Source of the DNA: Talaromyces rugulosus
Taxonomy: Eukaryota > Ascomycota > Eurotiomycetes > Eurotiales > Trichocomaceae
Length of the DNA: 64,000 bases
NCBI RefSeq assembly: GCF_013368755.1
Contig: NC_049562.1
Span: forward strand, 1,426,001 to 1,490,000
Direction of reading: 5' to 3'
This document shows, piece by piece, positions 53,861 to 64,000 of the stretch. The notes under the pieces were generated by a model that made no database searches, was not told where the DNA came from, and was given only the letters and a program-made list of their open reading frames with translations. Made by a program: the position numbers and the translations under genes. Every line of letters starts with the position of its first letter. Position 1 is the stretch's first letter.

Positions 53861-54160
53861 ATTTGATCTTTGATATTTGGGGGTTTCGATCGAGGTATAA
53901 CGAACCGTTGTCAACGTGATTTGTTGTACGATGTACATGGGCCTTTATAACCAATAGCTAACAATGGGAGTCTTGTTGGGCAAAATAATTGTGTTCATAG
54001 TTCATTAATAGTAATGGTATTGTTCTTCACGCTGAGCCGTGTTCAAACGAAGGTATATATACGGACGGGATAAACAGCAGTATGATAAGCAGGAGCGTGG
54101 TGTGTAGGTTTGTATGGATAAGCGTGATATCTCAGAAAACAATTCTCTCGAACAGTTGCC
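53861..54160. other. Convergent 3' spacer
   Basis: Spacer between the tails of the GPI-type and Cys-rich membrane protein genes. No gene or element recognised. Confidence 0.4.
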
Positions 54161-55348
54161 TCAAGCCGTGCCACCGTAGGGAACCTGCCGGAGTTCAACG
54201 TGGCTAGACTGCCTCTCGAGCCGACCTCGTCGAGACCCCTGATTCATTTGTCGAACCGTTGCGTTGGGAGCTCGAGGCATGACTGGAATCTTGTCATCGG
54301 ACTGCTGTCGCGGTGGGTTGCCAACTTCCCGTCTGGACCGCATCGCCTCCACATCAAACAGGTCTTGAACTCTCTTGCGGCCGTTTTTGGACAGTAGTCC
54401 CAGCTGTTTCCATTTCTTATGAGCCGCCGAGCTTCCAATATCGCCCTCATCCTCCTCCCAGAGCTCATCCAATTTTTCATCCTGATCAACGGTATCCAAA
54501 GAAGGGCCGTCCGTCTGGCTACTCTGCCTTAGAGATGTTGATGATTTTGCTCCATCGTAAGATTTTGACGACTTGGCTCCATCGTAATGGTACAGTTCTC
54601 CCGTTTGTTTATCCTCTTCGGTCTGTGGCTGTTGTTGTTTTTGAACATAGGCTCTCCGTAAGCGGAGGGCCAAGCCAGAAACTAGCGTAATCCCAATGAG
54701 AACAAAGCAAACAACGTAAAACGCTTTCCGCTCTCGCTTCCATCTTGCCTGGCAATGCTCGCCGATGAGTTTGGGGTCTGGTGTGGGACAACACATCTTG
54801 CAGGTTGCCGCTGTCTTGGGCTGCAGCTTCTTCGCAGTGCATGCCTTTTCGAGACCCTTTTTCGGACACGCTTTGGCCTCGCAGACTTCGCGGCGATGGT
54901 TGCGGTCTGCAGCACGTGCAATGATATCATATGATCGTGACGCCAAACTGTTTCGCTCAACCTGGACGTCTCTGGCTGTTTCTGAAACCGTATGCTGTAG
55001 ACCGTACTGCGGTCCAGGACCGATCGGGATTTGGTCCATGTCAGGTATCGAGCGGGGCACTATAGAGTGGTGGGAATTCAACAGCTTTTCTAGCAAAGCC
55101 GTGAGCTTCTTGCAGGTTTCTGGAAACCCGGACGGCACAGAAGTGCAGTTCACATTTGTAGTTATCGACACTCTGTCGAGAGACTGGTCGCAACCTTTCA
55201 GCAGCCGGATTAGCTGGTTGCCCTCTTCCATAGCGAGAGCAAAGCGTGCGCCGGTATCGTGCTTTGACGAAGGTAATCCATCTGTGCGGTGGGCGGCAAA
55301 GCACAGGAATACCGCGACGAAGCATATGAAGAACGAAGTATAATGCAT
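54161..55348 (-). CDS. Cys-rich type I single-pass membrane protein of unknown function
   Basis: A single exon gives 395 residues. A signal peptide (MHYTSFFICFVAVFLCFAAH) leads into an ectodomain of about 185 residues with ten cysteines, seven of them close together in EVCEAKACPKKGLEKACTAK, TCKMCC and GEHC. A single membrane helix (AFYVVCFVLIGITLVSGLAL, about 209-230) is followed by a positively charged stop (RLRRAYVQK). The cytoplasmic tail (165 residues) is hydrophilic and has the direct repeat YDGAKSS twice, an acidic patch (ELWEEDEGDIG) and a basic C-terminus. The layout suits a sensor or wall-linked receptor of the plasma membrane. I recognise no domain family, and the Cys cluster does not match CFEM or WSC spacing. 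Confidence 0.75.
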   Translation of the reverse strand: MHYTSFFICFVAVFLCFAAHRTDGLPSSKHDTGARFALAMEEGNQLIRLLKGCDQSLDRVSITTNVNCTSVPSGFPETCKKLTALLEKLLNSHHSIVPRSIPDMDQIPIGPGPQYGLQHTVSETARDVQVERNSLASRSYDIIARAADRNHRREVCEAKACPKKGLEKACTAKKLQPKTAATCKMCCPTPDPKLIGEHCQARWKRERKAFYVVCFVLIGITLVSGLALRLRRAYVQKQQQPQTEEDKQTGELYHYDGAKSSKSYDGAKSSTSLRQSSQTDGPSLDTVDQDEKLDELWEEDEGDIGSSAAHKKWKQLGLLSKNGRKRVQDLFDVEAMRSRREVGNPPRQQSDDKIPVMPRAPNATVRQMNQGSRRGRLERQSSHVELRQVPYGGTA

Positions 55349-55610
55349 GCTGTTGTGGCCGGGGAGCTGTGCTTGGTCTGGTTTGGTGATGTAGAGTACA
55401 GTATACTGGTCTGGGTCTGCAGTGTGTATGTGACAGTGTGTGTGGTAGAGTTGTCTTGTGCTGTGTCGTGGGAGTTGGCGTTGGAGTGTTCGCTTGGGTT
55501 CTGTTCACGAGGAAGGAGCGACTGCCGGCAACCACCGCTATGCATTCCTTCCTGCGAGAAACATCCAGATTTCTCGGACTGAAAACTATCGACTAGTCTT
55601 GTTTTCTGCA

Positions 55611-57642
55611 TCATTCACGGCTCGTCATATTCGGATAGTATGCCTGCCCAGCATTGACATATAGCTGCATCCCTTGGTAGCCATTCGCAGCCACCGGCAC
55701 TCCTGCAGAGACGAAGCCTTGAGGAGGCATTGCGTGGGCCCTCTGATATGGACTCCTCTGCTGCTCCAGCTGCGCTTTCACGCCGGCCGAATCACGCACA
55801 AAATCATCATAATCCCGCCGTGTGTTCCATCGCTGAACGCCGTATTGCAGGATATCCTCGATATAAATGAGGCATCTCAGCGCGCGTGCGTGGCAATTGA
55901 TGCGATCTTCCGCTGCAAGGTACGGTGGCTCAGGGGTGCCCGGAGGCACCGCTGGCACGTCTGGAACCCTGTTGCTGACGAGCAAGTCGTAGTCTTCATT
56001 CAAAATGGTGACGAACCGCTGGCCAATCCCCCGCACGCGTTGAATGTCCAAATATGTCGCCAATGGCAGGCCGCTCGAGTTTACTACCACTTGATGGAAC
56101 TGGCTGATGTAGTCAATGCATCGGTCAAAAAGCAGCGCTTTGCTAAAGTCGCATATGACCGGATCGCGATACGATGGAGAGAGGAAGATAATGGTGCTGT
56201 ACAGCAACTCCAATCGATACAGCAGATTGAACGAACTGGGAATATTTGTTGGCGCCTGATCATACCAATCCCGAGCTTCGGCGCAAAGTTTCCACGTGAG
56301 AAGCAATGGCTGGGGTGACGGACTGCGCCCATTACCATACATCTCTTGATAGCCTGGCGACAGAATGCGACGAAGCTTGAACAGATGGATAGCTGGTTCC
56401 AAGTTACTGAGCATGAAGCCCTCGGTTGTTGGATTGGAAGACGATGTCGCATGCGGGAGGGCGACGTTGACAGAAGCATCTGAAAACGAAAAATTGAACT
56501 TTAGGGCCGTACATATCACCCTAAAACAACGAGTCAGTACGGCAGGAAGAAACGAGATATACACAGTACGCACCGATCCAAAGAGTAAAGGCAATAGAAG
56601 AGCCGGCGCCTTTGTTCAAGCACAGCTCTGTCGGAAAGTACTTCGGCCGGCGGATCTTGATGGAGACCCAAATCCACCATCACCCGGGCAGCAAAGGAAA
56701 CCAAGAACCGTGGGCGAAAGTGTACTGGGTCGAACAGTGAATACAAGGTGAGTAGGAGAATAGCCTGGATACCACGCATCGAGCCTGGATGGAGAACCTC
56801 GTCCGAGTATTCCAACGCGCTGGAGACCATCGAAAAGGTGAATTGATTGTTGCCATCTTGATTTCGAGGCGAGAGCGATGCATGAGAAATTGCCAACACC
56901 ATCCGCAGCATCCAGTTATCAATCGGTTTCGCAAAACGACCCTCGCTTTGGTAGACGGCCTCGACAGAAGTCCAAAATGCGGTTTCGGTGAAAAAGGGGA
57001 GTTGACTGTATATGTTGTCGAAATAGTGCTGGATCAATCTGGTGGCTTCATGTCTTGGAGGTAGGTTTCGGCTTGAAAACGGAGGGAGCGGTTCGACGGT
57101 GGATGTCGTCAAAAGCAATTGAGCAAACGATACATTAGAGGTAATTCCGCGGAAGTCTCGTGAGGTTGCGTTGACCGAGCTGCGCCATTATTGTTAGGAA
57201 TATTCGCCCTTGGAGAAGCTGACGCTGGATCCACATACAGAAAGCCAAAGTCCCCGACCAAGTCGTCTATATCGGACACTTCCTTACGGTGAGCAACGGA
57301 GCTGGTGTTTTCCGCCGCAAAGGCGGTGATTGAGCTCTGCGGGACCTGTCCACCGTCGCCAGCGGCGGTGAGCATGCGCGACTGCTGGCGCTGACGCACG
57401 TCGGCCAGACGCTTTTCGAGCCTTTCGCAGTAGCCTTCGAGAGAGGCGACATAGCTTCTCTCCTTACCCCGAGCGAACTCGTCCGAGGCGCCAGAACAGC
57501 TACTGGCCTTGTTTGCCCTCTCGCAGGCGGAACACGAAGGCAATTTTCCATCACATTTGATCTTTGCGGTGCGGCATCGCGAACAGGCAGCGACGGGGCG
57601 ACTGACTTTCAGGACCGGATGGTCCAGAAACGCTGAAGACAT
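55611..57642 (-). CDS. Zn2Cys6 transcription factor (fungal_trans domain)
   Basis: Exons 57642-57134, 57071-56574 and 56520-55611 on the minus strand give 638 residues. The zinc cluster is at the N-terminus: CSRCRTAKIKCDGKLPSCSA, then CERANKASSC. A coiled linker follows (YVASLEGYCERLEKRLADVR). The middle domain contains EATRLIQHYFDNIYSQLPFF, GIQAILLLTLYSLFD and VMVDLGLHQDPP, and RRRLFYCLYSLDRVICTAL across the second splice. The C-terminus has LEDILQYGV-type helices (YIEDILQYGVQRWN). Splice 1 was placed because joining LPLI to RNLPPRHEA restores the usual family segment. It is nuclear. No enzyme cluster is next to it, so targets cannot be guessed; it faces another Zn2Cys6 gene across a 2.3-kb promoter region. 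Confidence 0.88.
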
Positions 57643-59943
57643 TGCGGCTTGTTACATTCCCTGCAGACGGGCACTTTGCATTTCGGAATTTTTTCGACAC
57701 ACACGGGCACCTGAGAGTTCACTCGATCATTCTCGACATCGACAAGGGGCGGCGTTGGTTGTTGGTTTCGTGGAGTTTGTTGCCCATGGATGAGTTCGTC
57801 GGCGGGGGGATATTATTGTGGCACAACAGAACCCCACAGAAGCTGTGCATGTTAGCAGGATTGCAGAACACCAGAGTAAGACAGACTATTGGAGGAGACA
57901 CTAATCGCCGACGCAGCGACACGAGTTGATCGCAGCTCAGCTGGGCCGCAATTATGGAGCGATTCGCTACACTACAGAATGCGGGAGGCCGGACTAAGGC
58001 ATTGCCGGGTCGCTCGCCTCCACAGACAGACACCGAATGGGTTACGGCTATTATTATTAATATTAGCTGTGCAGAATGTTGACTGGTTTTTATTAATTAT
58101 TGAATGGTGACAAACTATGAAGAATTAGCGCTAACTGATAAACAGGCCGATGTCTGATCGCGATTTGCATCTATACTTCTTGTTACTACGCAGGAGCTGG
58201 ATCGTGGCACCCACAACGCTAAAGAATGATGCATTCCAAATAGCTAGGGAATATTATCACTAAACAATTTGTCATTGGGCTTAGCACCGGCAATAATTAT
58301 CCCGATGTTACGGGGTATTGTCTCAGAATTGCAAGGGATGACTGGTAAAGATTGACTCAAAGTATAATGACTACACGCAGTTGCAAGCTGACGATTTCTA
58401 CGTGGTAAAGGTCCTAGGTTAGCTAGGGGTTGTATGCAAATATTAGCTCCCGAGTCCGGCGGTATTGATAACTGGGCATTCACTTTTACCACAGCAAAGA
58501 AGCGATGCATCTAGTGATGGCCACTCGCCCCAACGATGAATGATGAATTCATATAAGGGTGGAAATATGCAAGATTTGGATCTGATTCCTGTCCAATGAT
58601 CGGTAATCTAGATCTCATATATGATCTGAGGGATGTGCTAATTGGTGTATCTGAAATGCTCCTGTGTTCCAAAGAAACTGTGGTATGAGACACCGCCGAA
58701 TCCCATGGTTAGGCTTTAGCTATAGCCTATAGCCCTACTCCCCACATTTACCGTCAAAGCTGTTTCAGCCTTCAGGATCATGGATCAATCAACTGCGCAC
58801 TATTTCAACGCTATTATTGCCATGTGGCGACGATGCCTCGGAGCTCACCATTTGCAAGCCGTGGAAAATAACCGGACTCGAGATCTAAAGTAAGCGATCA
58901 GACTATTGGTTTCACGGTCCCCGCTGCAAACATGGTTCGGCGCATCCTCCAGATGCCATTCTTTCTCCCAATTTTTGCGGCTTTTGTGTCCTCTTCTTTG
59001 TTAACTCCTCGTCGGAGCTTGCTGGACTTGCAGGACGCTCGTACTGCTTGACGAGGCCATGTTCAGGTGATTAAACCGTGCATATGGACGTCCCACTTGG
59101 CTTCTCATGATCTCGACCCCACGCTGTCGCTGCATTATTAGCTCGCTATGGCCAGGAGGCAAAACTAGCCAACTACGTCGACTATTCAAGGAATCCACAT
59201 GGCACATGGTCAATCATGCCCGTCTCTGTCCAGTTCTTCTACCATGAACTAGCCAATAGTAACTAGTTAGGCAGTTCGCTTGCTTCGGGGTCCGTACCCC
59301 CCGTACTGCTACTTGCCAGACATCGTGCCTGGGCGGCTGATAAAGGCCCTGTGCTCCTCCTCGTCCGGAGATTAGTTAATTGAGTAGTTACTTTTGAGTC
59401 TCGTATATTTTACCGTTCTGGCGCCATACCGTGTTCGGCCTCGTAAGCCATTATTCTGCCAGCATCGCTCCCACCTGCGACCGTAGCGGACCCTGTTGAA
59501 GCAATCTGCAAGGAAAACTGCATAGCTGCAAGATCGTGGATGCAGTACATCGCCATTTGCACTACCATATGAGCACATACCTCTGCGCGCCTGGCTGTGA
59601 CATGCTGAATTCAGCGTAAGGGGGCCGGCCGCCTTCACGTGTCGCTCGTCATATAATAGAGCGACCTGCCGATCGTTGTTCCCCGCCTCGCTGGCTGAGG
59701 CGCGTACCGCGAACAAAAATAACGAATTACCTGTCGACTGAGTGCAACCATACAGCCTGTCTTGAAAGAGAACGAGAGCGAGAGGAATATACGAAGACAC
59801 GAAGCGAAAAACAATAACAATACTACCAAGAAAGCGCAAACGAAGATGACAGACAGATCATGACGATACCCAACCACAATTCTTGCTTTATTCCCACTTT
59901 GCCTGACCCGGAGCTCGTCCCTGACGCGAGCATCTCCTGAACG
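57643..59943. promoter_or_regulatory. 2.3-kb shared upstream region of two divergent Zn2Cys6 genes
   Basis: I found no convincing gene. Frames such as 59372-59839 on the minus strand lack family features. The part nearest the plus-strand regulator (59270-59310) has a GTCCGTACCCCCCGTAC near-palindrome. The long shared region suggests extensive upstream control or a non-coding transcript, neither shown here. Confidence 0.4.
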
Positions 59944-62607
59944 ATGGGAGAACACAAATCTCGACCAAGCTCCCGACCGGTCTTCACGGATCCGTGGAAG
60001 CCGGGGGCTCCATTGAAGGGGATCCAGGACGCGCCGGATGGCCGGATTGCCCACACTCTCACTGCGTGCACGAGATGTCGACAGGTAAGAAAGAGAGAAA
60101 GACCCTCCATCGAATGTGCTTGAAGCTGACCAATTCGCCCTTTCGGGGGTGGTGAAGAGGAAATCCAGATGCGATCCAGGCATCCCGAGATGCGAGCCGT
60201 GCCAGCGGAGCAATTCGCGCTGCGTCTACTATGATCCGGCCCGGAACATGCCCATCCCCCGTACCTACATTGTCCAGCTCCAGGAAAAGGCCCGCGCGTT
60301 GGAACTAGAGATACACGAAGCAGAGAAAGAGGTCCAGCATGCCGCTGATGCCGAACTCATGGCCCGCGGAGCCGGCCGCATCAAATTCACACCGACCGAT
60401 GAACCGAGATATCTCGGTCCGTCAAGTGGCATTGCTATCACCAGATTGGTAATGGAACTGGCGAAACAAAACACCGACTCCAAGAGCATCAAAGACGTCG
60501 TTCCCGAAATGACTGCGCAGGAGATTCGCGATATGTTCACTAAGGAAAGCTCCAAACCGACCTCCAAGGTTTACCCGATGATCAGTTCGATGCCCCAAGA
60601 AGAGCTCCCACCGCGAGAACTAACCTACAAACTGATTGATTTGTACATGGTCAGAGGTAAGTAGCCCATCACGATGAGCGCCAAATGGCTGGAAAAAACG
60701 GTCTAACTTGAAAACCTTAGGCCAGGCAATGCTCCCCGTCCTTCATGAGCCAACATTTCGACAAGACGCCGAAGATGTCTTTGTCGGCTCAAATGATCCC
60801 GTTAAGAACTTTGAATTGCGCATGGTCATTGCAATCAGTATGCAAAAGCTGAGCACCGATTACGCAGGGCTGGCCGACAGTTACTATCTAGCTGCACTGC
60901 CTTTCCTAGAGCCTTCGATCAAACCCATGGATATAAAATCATTGCAATGCTTATTACTCATTGCCCAATACTCTTTAGTAACGCCAACTAGGACGGCGTC
61001 ATACTGGGTGGTTGGCGTGGCCGTGAAACTGGCCCAAGAGCTCGGACTGACAGAGGAAGCCACCATCACAAAATCGCCCACGGGCGGACCCCTAAATGTG
61101 CTGGAAGTTGATTTGCGTCGGCGACTGGCCTGGGTTATCATCACGATGGAATTTGGTCTTGCCCACAGTCTTGGGCGTACGAATTCATTCTGTGTCAGTC
61201 ACGACCACTTGGATATCAACTTTCCCGAGCTGGTCGATGACCGCTTTATCACGCCGCAGGGAATACTGCCTGGTTCAAAGCCCATTTTGGCGAAATGCAT
61301 TGCGATTCATTTCTTTAAGATGCGCTTGCTGCAAGCCGAAGCGCGGCGGGTTCTTTACTTGAACAAAAGGGAGACCCCTGTCGACCACCAGGACCCCTGG
61401 TTTGAACAATTTGGCGCCAAGTTGGATCACTGGGTAGCATCATGTCCAAAGCAGGATGGCGGTAGTGGGTTGGGCGAAACCTGGTCAGTCTTTTTTTTAG
61501 AAAATCCACTGGGAAGGACCTAGAAAAATCATTGCTAACGCTAGTTTCAGGTTTGTTGGTCGAAAAAACACGATTGTCGTTTTGTTATATCGTCCTTCAC
61601 CACAAATCCCGGAACCCTCAGCAGAAGCGGCTCGAAAATGCTACGATGCCTGTGTGTTCAATGTTACCATGCATAGAGAACAAATGGCTACCGGGTCGGT
61701 GGATTTAACCTGGGTATCTACCCAAGCTCTGTTCATGGCTATCAGCACTCTCCTCTGGACCTTGTCATACCCTGAGATTCGCCAAGAACATTCTATCGAC
61801 GAAGTAAAGAGCTATCTCCAAATTGCGCTAGAAGGCGTCATGATTTCTGCACAACGGTGGCCGGGTTGCGAGTCGGCTCTCCACCTGTACCAGAGTCTTA
61901 TTTCTGCATGTCTCAAGTCATACGGCACTACTGAATCTTTTGTCGTGCATTCACCGTCTACTCATCCGTCTCCTGTCTCAACTCATGAGGCCGTCACTCC
62001 TCCTACGATGTCTAGTCCTTCCTCCAACTCCCACTACTCTGCTCAGACTGTCACCCCCTCCAGTCAATTTGTTTCTGATGTGGATATCAAAACCTCCCTG
62101 TCAAGGGAACACACCCCAGTCTATTCGCCCGTCCAGAACATGGCAGTACCAACCTCTCAGTCTCCCTTGAAACAATCGAATATCCATCCGACCACTTCTT
62201 CACCTCTTGCGCAGCCACCGCCTGCTCCCCTCCATCACCCGTTATACGATACCCGGCAGCCCTATGCTCCAATGAATGCCAACTATTGCGACCCTAATTT
62301 TGACCCGGGCACGCCTTTTAATTCGTTTCCTTCTGTCGTCACTGGTCTTCCCGGCTGGGATCCCAATTACACAGTGGCTACGACAAGGGGAAGCAGCCTG
62401 TCTTATGTTGGAGCCAACGTGGACCCCATGTTTTGGATGGGGAATTTTGGCGACCAGTATTCACAATACTCTAACCAGCCGGGCCCATGGCGTGGGCGGA
62501 CGCTGAGTCAGGAAGAGCAGGTTGAACTCATGGATTCTTTGGCCGATAATATCCCAGATGTGTCCTCGCTTCTGGTTAATCATGGAACGGTCTCTTATCA
62601 TTCCTGA
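59944..62607 (+). CDS. Zn2Cys6 transcription factor (fungal_trans domain)
   Basis: Exons 59944-60084, 60158-60656, 60721-61483 and 61551-62607 give 819 residues. The zinc cluster is split by intron 1: ACTRCRQ then RKSRCDPGIPRCEPCQRSNS plus a final Cys (about residues 42-70). A coiled linker follows (IVQLQEKARALELEIHEAEK). The middle domain starts about residue 210 with LPPRELTYKLIDLYMVRGQA, then LPVLHEPTF, YWVVGVAVKLAQELGL and DLRRRLAWVIITMEFGLAHS. The C-terminal 270 residues are Ser/Pro/Gln-rich with aromatic patches and end with an acidic/hydrophobic segment (VELMDSLADNIPDVSSLLV) that could be an activation domain. It resembles large pleiotropic Zn2Cys6 regulators, but I cannot name an orthologue. 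Confidence 0.9.
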
Positions 62608-63404
62608 TTGTTTTTTTGGTATGCACAAGTGTTGCATTATTTACAATACCCTTGCCAATCATATTTTACCAATTATTTCTTCTTCACATCTAGCACGAAA
62701 TTAGCCTTTAAATACTATAGGTAGTAATCCTACTGGATCTACGGAGTAGAACATAATAATCTATATTGGGCATATCCTAGTAAGCCACGAATCGGCTCTC
62801 GTTATCAGGGAGTTTGAACCCCCAGATAATAAATCTGATCCATCGAATATTTAAAAAAAAATCTTTTAGTAATAATTAACAAGGTTTAGAATACCACACG
62901 GTGAGGTGAAACCACCGAGCGCGACGTGACTATTTCGTGTTCTGCCGCAATATGCCCGTCTCCGGCAGGCGGTCAGATAAAAACTGGGTCCCGAGTCAGC
63001 TGCAGTCACGTGGATGCCCGGGCGCTTTTGCCGTCATCCAACTCCTCGTTGCCTCACTCCAATCTCAGTCCGCAACAAAGGGCGATCGTCTTCTCACCCT
63101 CTACCCACACAACACTCACCCCCAGCGAACCCAAAGATATCGCAAACCACCCAGCTGAGTGAGCTGCGATTATACAGCAAATACAGCCTAGCGTTAAACT
63201 GTGTTGTGATGCAGGTTGTCGAGCTGGTACCCCGACTCCAGATCCGCCCGTGAGCGAAGCCTTGATCGGCCGACTCTTGTGATTCGCTCATTGGTCACTC
63301 TGCGATCGATTCACGTCGTTTGTGCTTCTAAGAAGAAGTAACTATTGACAAAGACGGTGGTTTCGGTTGTGCTTTAGTCTGTTTTTCTTCTTGCCTGAGA
63401 CTTT
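62608..63404. promoter_or_regulatory. Spacer and promoter before the Med19-like gene
   Basis: Contains TACGGAGTA at 62740-62748 and AT-rich 3' sequence. The last 200 bp include CCAAT/ATTGG-like words (near 63292) and pyrimidine-rich sequence just before the ATG. A T-arm-like word near 62808 is not part of a tRNA. Confidence 0.4.
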
Positions 63405-64000
63405 ATGTCCGCTTCTCTCCCGCCACTGTCCTCTCACCTTCCTTCACCGTCCTCGTCATCAGGGGACCATTTCAAGGTGAACCGCTCGCCTCAGCGCTCC
63501 AACACTCTTGGCCCTCAAACACCCACATCTCCTCCGTTGATGTCAGTCGGCGCACAGAGCTATGCCGCCAATCCCGCCAATCCACATACGTCCCCCAGCC
63601 ACACGACGTCGAACGGTCGACCCCTTTCGTCCCCATCATCTACCCCAATGTCTACACAAACCTCACAGCAGCCGACTGTGAGTGTCACAAATTCGTTTCC
63701 TACGCCGGCCAGCAGTATCAGTGGGCATCACCGGAATGTGACCCCTGCGGAGGATTCAGACGCTGTCGACAAGTCTTGGGCGCAAGGAACACAGCATTCC
63801 AATATGGCTCTGTCGACAGACATGATGGATATTGATAAAAAGGAACACAGACGCTCTGATCACGATCGAAATCAGGTACCAGGGGCCACTGACGTGGGAG
63901 GCTTGCCGTCGTCTGCAGATGCTGATATGATGGACGTTGACTCCAAGGTGCCTCGTTTTATTGCTGACGATCCAAGTATCGATGCTCTGCAGAAAGACCT
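63405..64000 (+). CDS. rox3: Probable Mediator subunit Med19/Rox3 (5' part; cut by window end)
   Basis: The ATG at 63405 opens a frame to the window edge (198 codons, no stop). It starts MSASLPPLSSHLPSPSSSSG and has the blocks GPQTPTSPPLMSVG, FPTPASSISGHHRNVTP, MDIDKKEHRRSDHDRNQ and MMDVDSKV. A Ser/Pro-rich start with TPTSPP, TPASS and a HRR(T/S)DHDR block is how I recall Eurotiales Rox3/Med19 proteins, which are subunits of the Mediator head used by RNA polymerase II. The diagnostic conserved C-terminal Rox3 region lies outside the window, so the name is provisional. A GTGAGT inside the frame at about 63678 could act as a donor, but the frame stays open through it. Confidence 0.5.
   Translation, partial: MSASLPPLSSHLPSPSSSSGDHFKVNRSPQRSNTLGPQTPTSPPLMSVGAQSYAANPANPHTSPSHTTSNGRPLSSPSSTPMSTQTSQQPTVSVTNSFPTPASSISGHHRNVTPAEDSDAVDKSWAQGTQHSNMALSTDMMDIDKKEHRRSDHDRNQVPGATDVGGLPSSADADMMDVDSKVPRFIADDPSIDALQKD

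Noticed and set aside
59372..60213. Minus-strand frames of 155 and 192 codons overlapping the start of the Zn2Cys6 gene
   Set aside because: Antisense to the zinc cluster exons; no conserved features.
62808..62823. tRNA T-arm-like word (GGGAGTTTGAACCCCC)
   Set aside because: No acceptor stem, D-arm or anticodon arm can be folded around it.

Overview
The window is nuclear DNA of a filamentous ascomycete, most likely a member of the Eurotiales (Aspergillus, Penicillium or Talaromyces type). The evidence is many short GT-AG introns (about 48-124 bp), a secreted GH54 arabinofuranosidase, three Zn2Cys6 regulators of fungal type, a Gcn4/CpcA-type bZIP gene with the fungal two-uORF leader, and several fungal-only protein families. 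I rebuilt exon structures by hand from splice signals, reading frame and family conservation. I found no rRNA, tRNA, CRISPR or intact transposon.

Region 1 (1-3.2 kb) holds most of a GH54 alpha-L-arabinofuranosidase gene (minus strand, cut by the window edge) and an AT-rich spacer. Region 2 (3.2-16.1 kb) is a compact accessory cluster: an HSL-type esterase, an amidohydrolase resembling 6-methylsalicylate decarboxylase, a membrane-anchored RDH10-type SDR, a small lipocalin-like protein, a Baeyer-Villiger-type FAD monooxygenase, a Zn2Cys6 regulator and a sterol-desaturase/fatty-acid-hydroxylase family enzyme. It has no polyketide synthase, NRPS or terpene cyclase, so it looks like a self-regulated pathway that modifies or breaks down a lipophilic or aromatic compound. 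A GATCCGGAA motif and a 13-bp inverted repeat recur in its promoters. This is the best candidate in the window for an undescribed system.

Region 3 (17.5-36.9 kb) is mostly housekeeping: a DDT/WHIM-PHD chromatin protein, a 5.8-kb gap, an HMG-box regulator, GINS subunit Psf1, a Vsb1-like SulP transporter with STAS and cNMP-like domains, a small secreted HNH nuclease, and a PH-domain protein with a thrice-repeated SIFG motif. Region 4 (37-44 kb) is gene-poor: one NADAR-domain gene, then the cpcA-type bZIP gene. Its leader carries a 3-codon uORF1, a 59-codon uORF2 and a long in-frame reading frame without AUG.

Region 5 (45.4-55.3 kb) holds an ASNSD1-like asparagine synthetase-domain protein, a Vps9/CUE Rab5 GEF, a maltose-acetyltransferase family enzyme, a small hydrophilic protein, a diverged 96-bp tandem repeat, a small GPI-type wall protein and a Cys-rich single-pass membrane protein. 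Region 6 (55.6-64 kb) has two divergent Zn2Cys6 regulators sharing a 2.3-kb promoter, and the start of a probable Mediator Med19/Rox3 gene cut by the window end.
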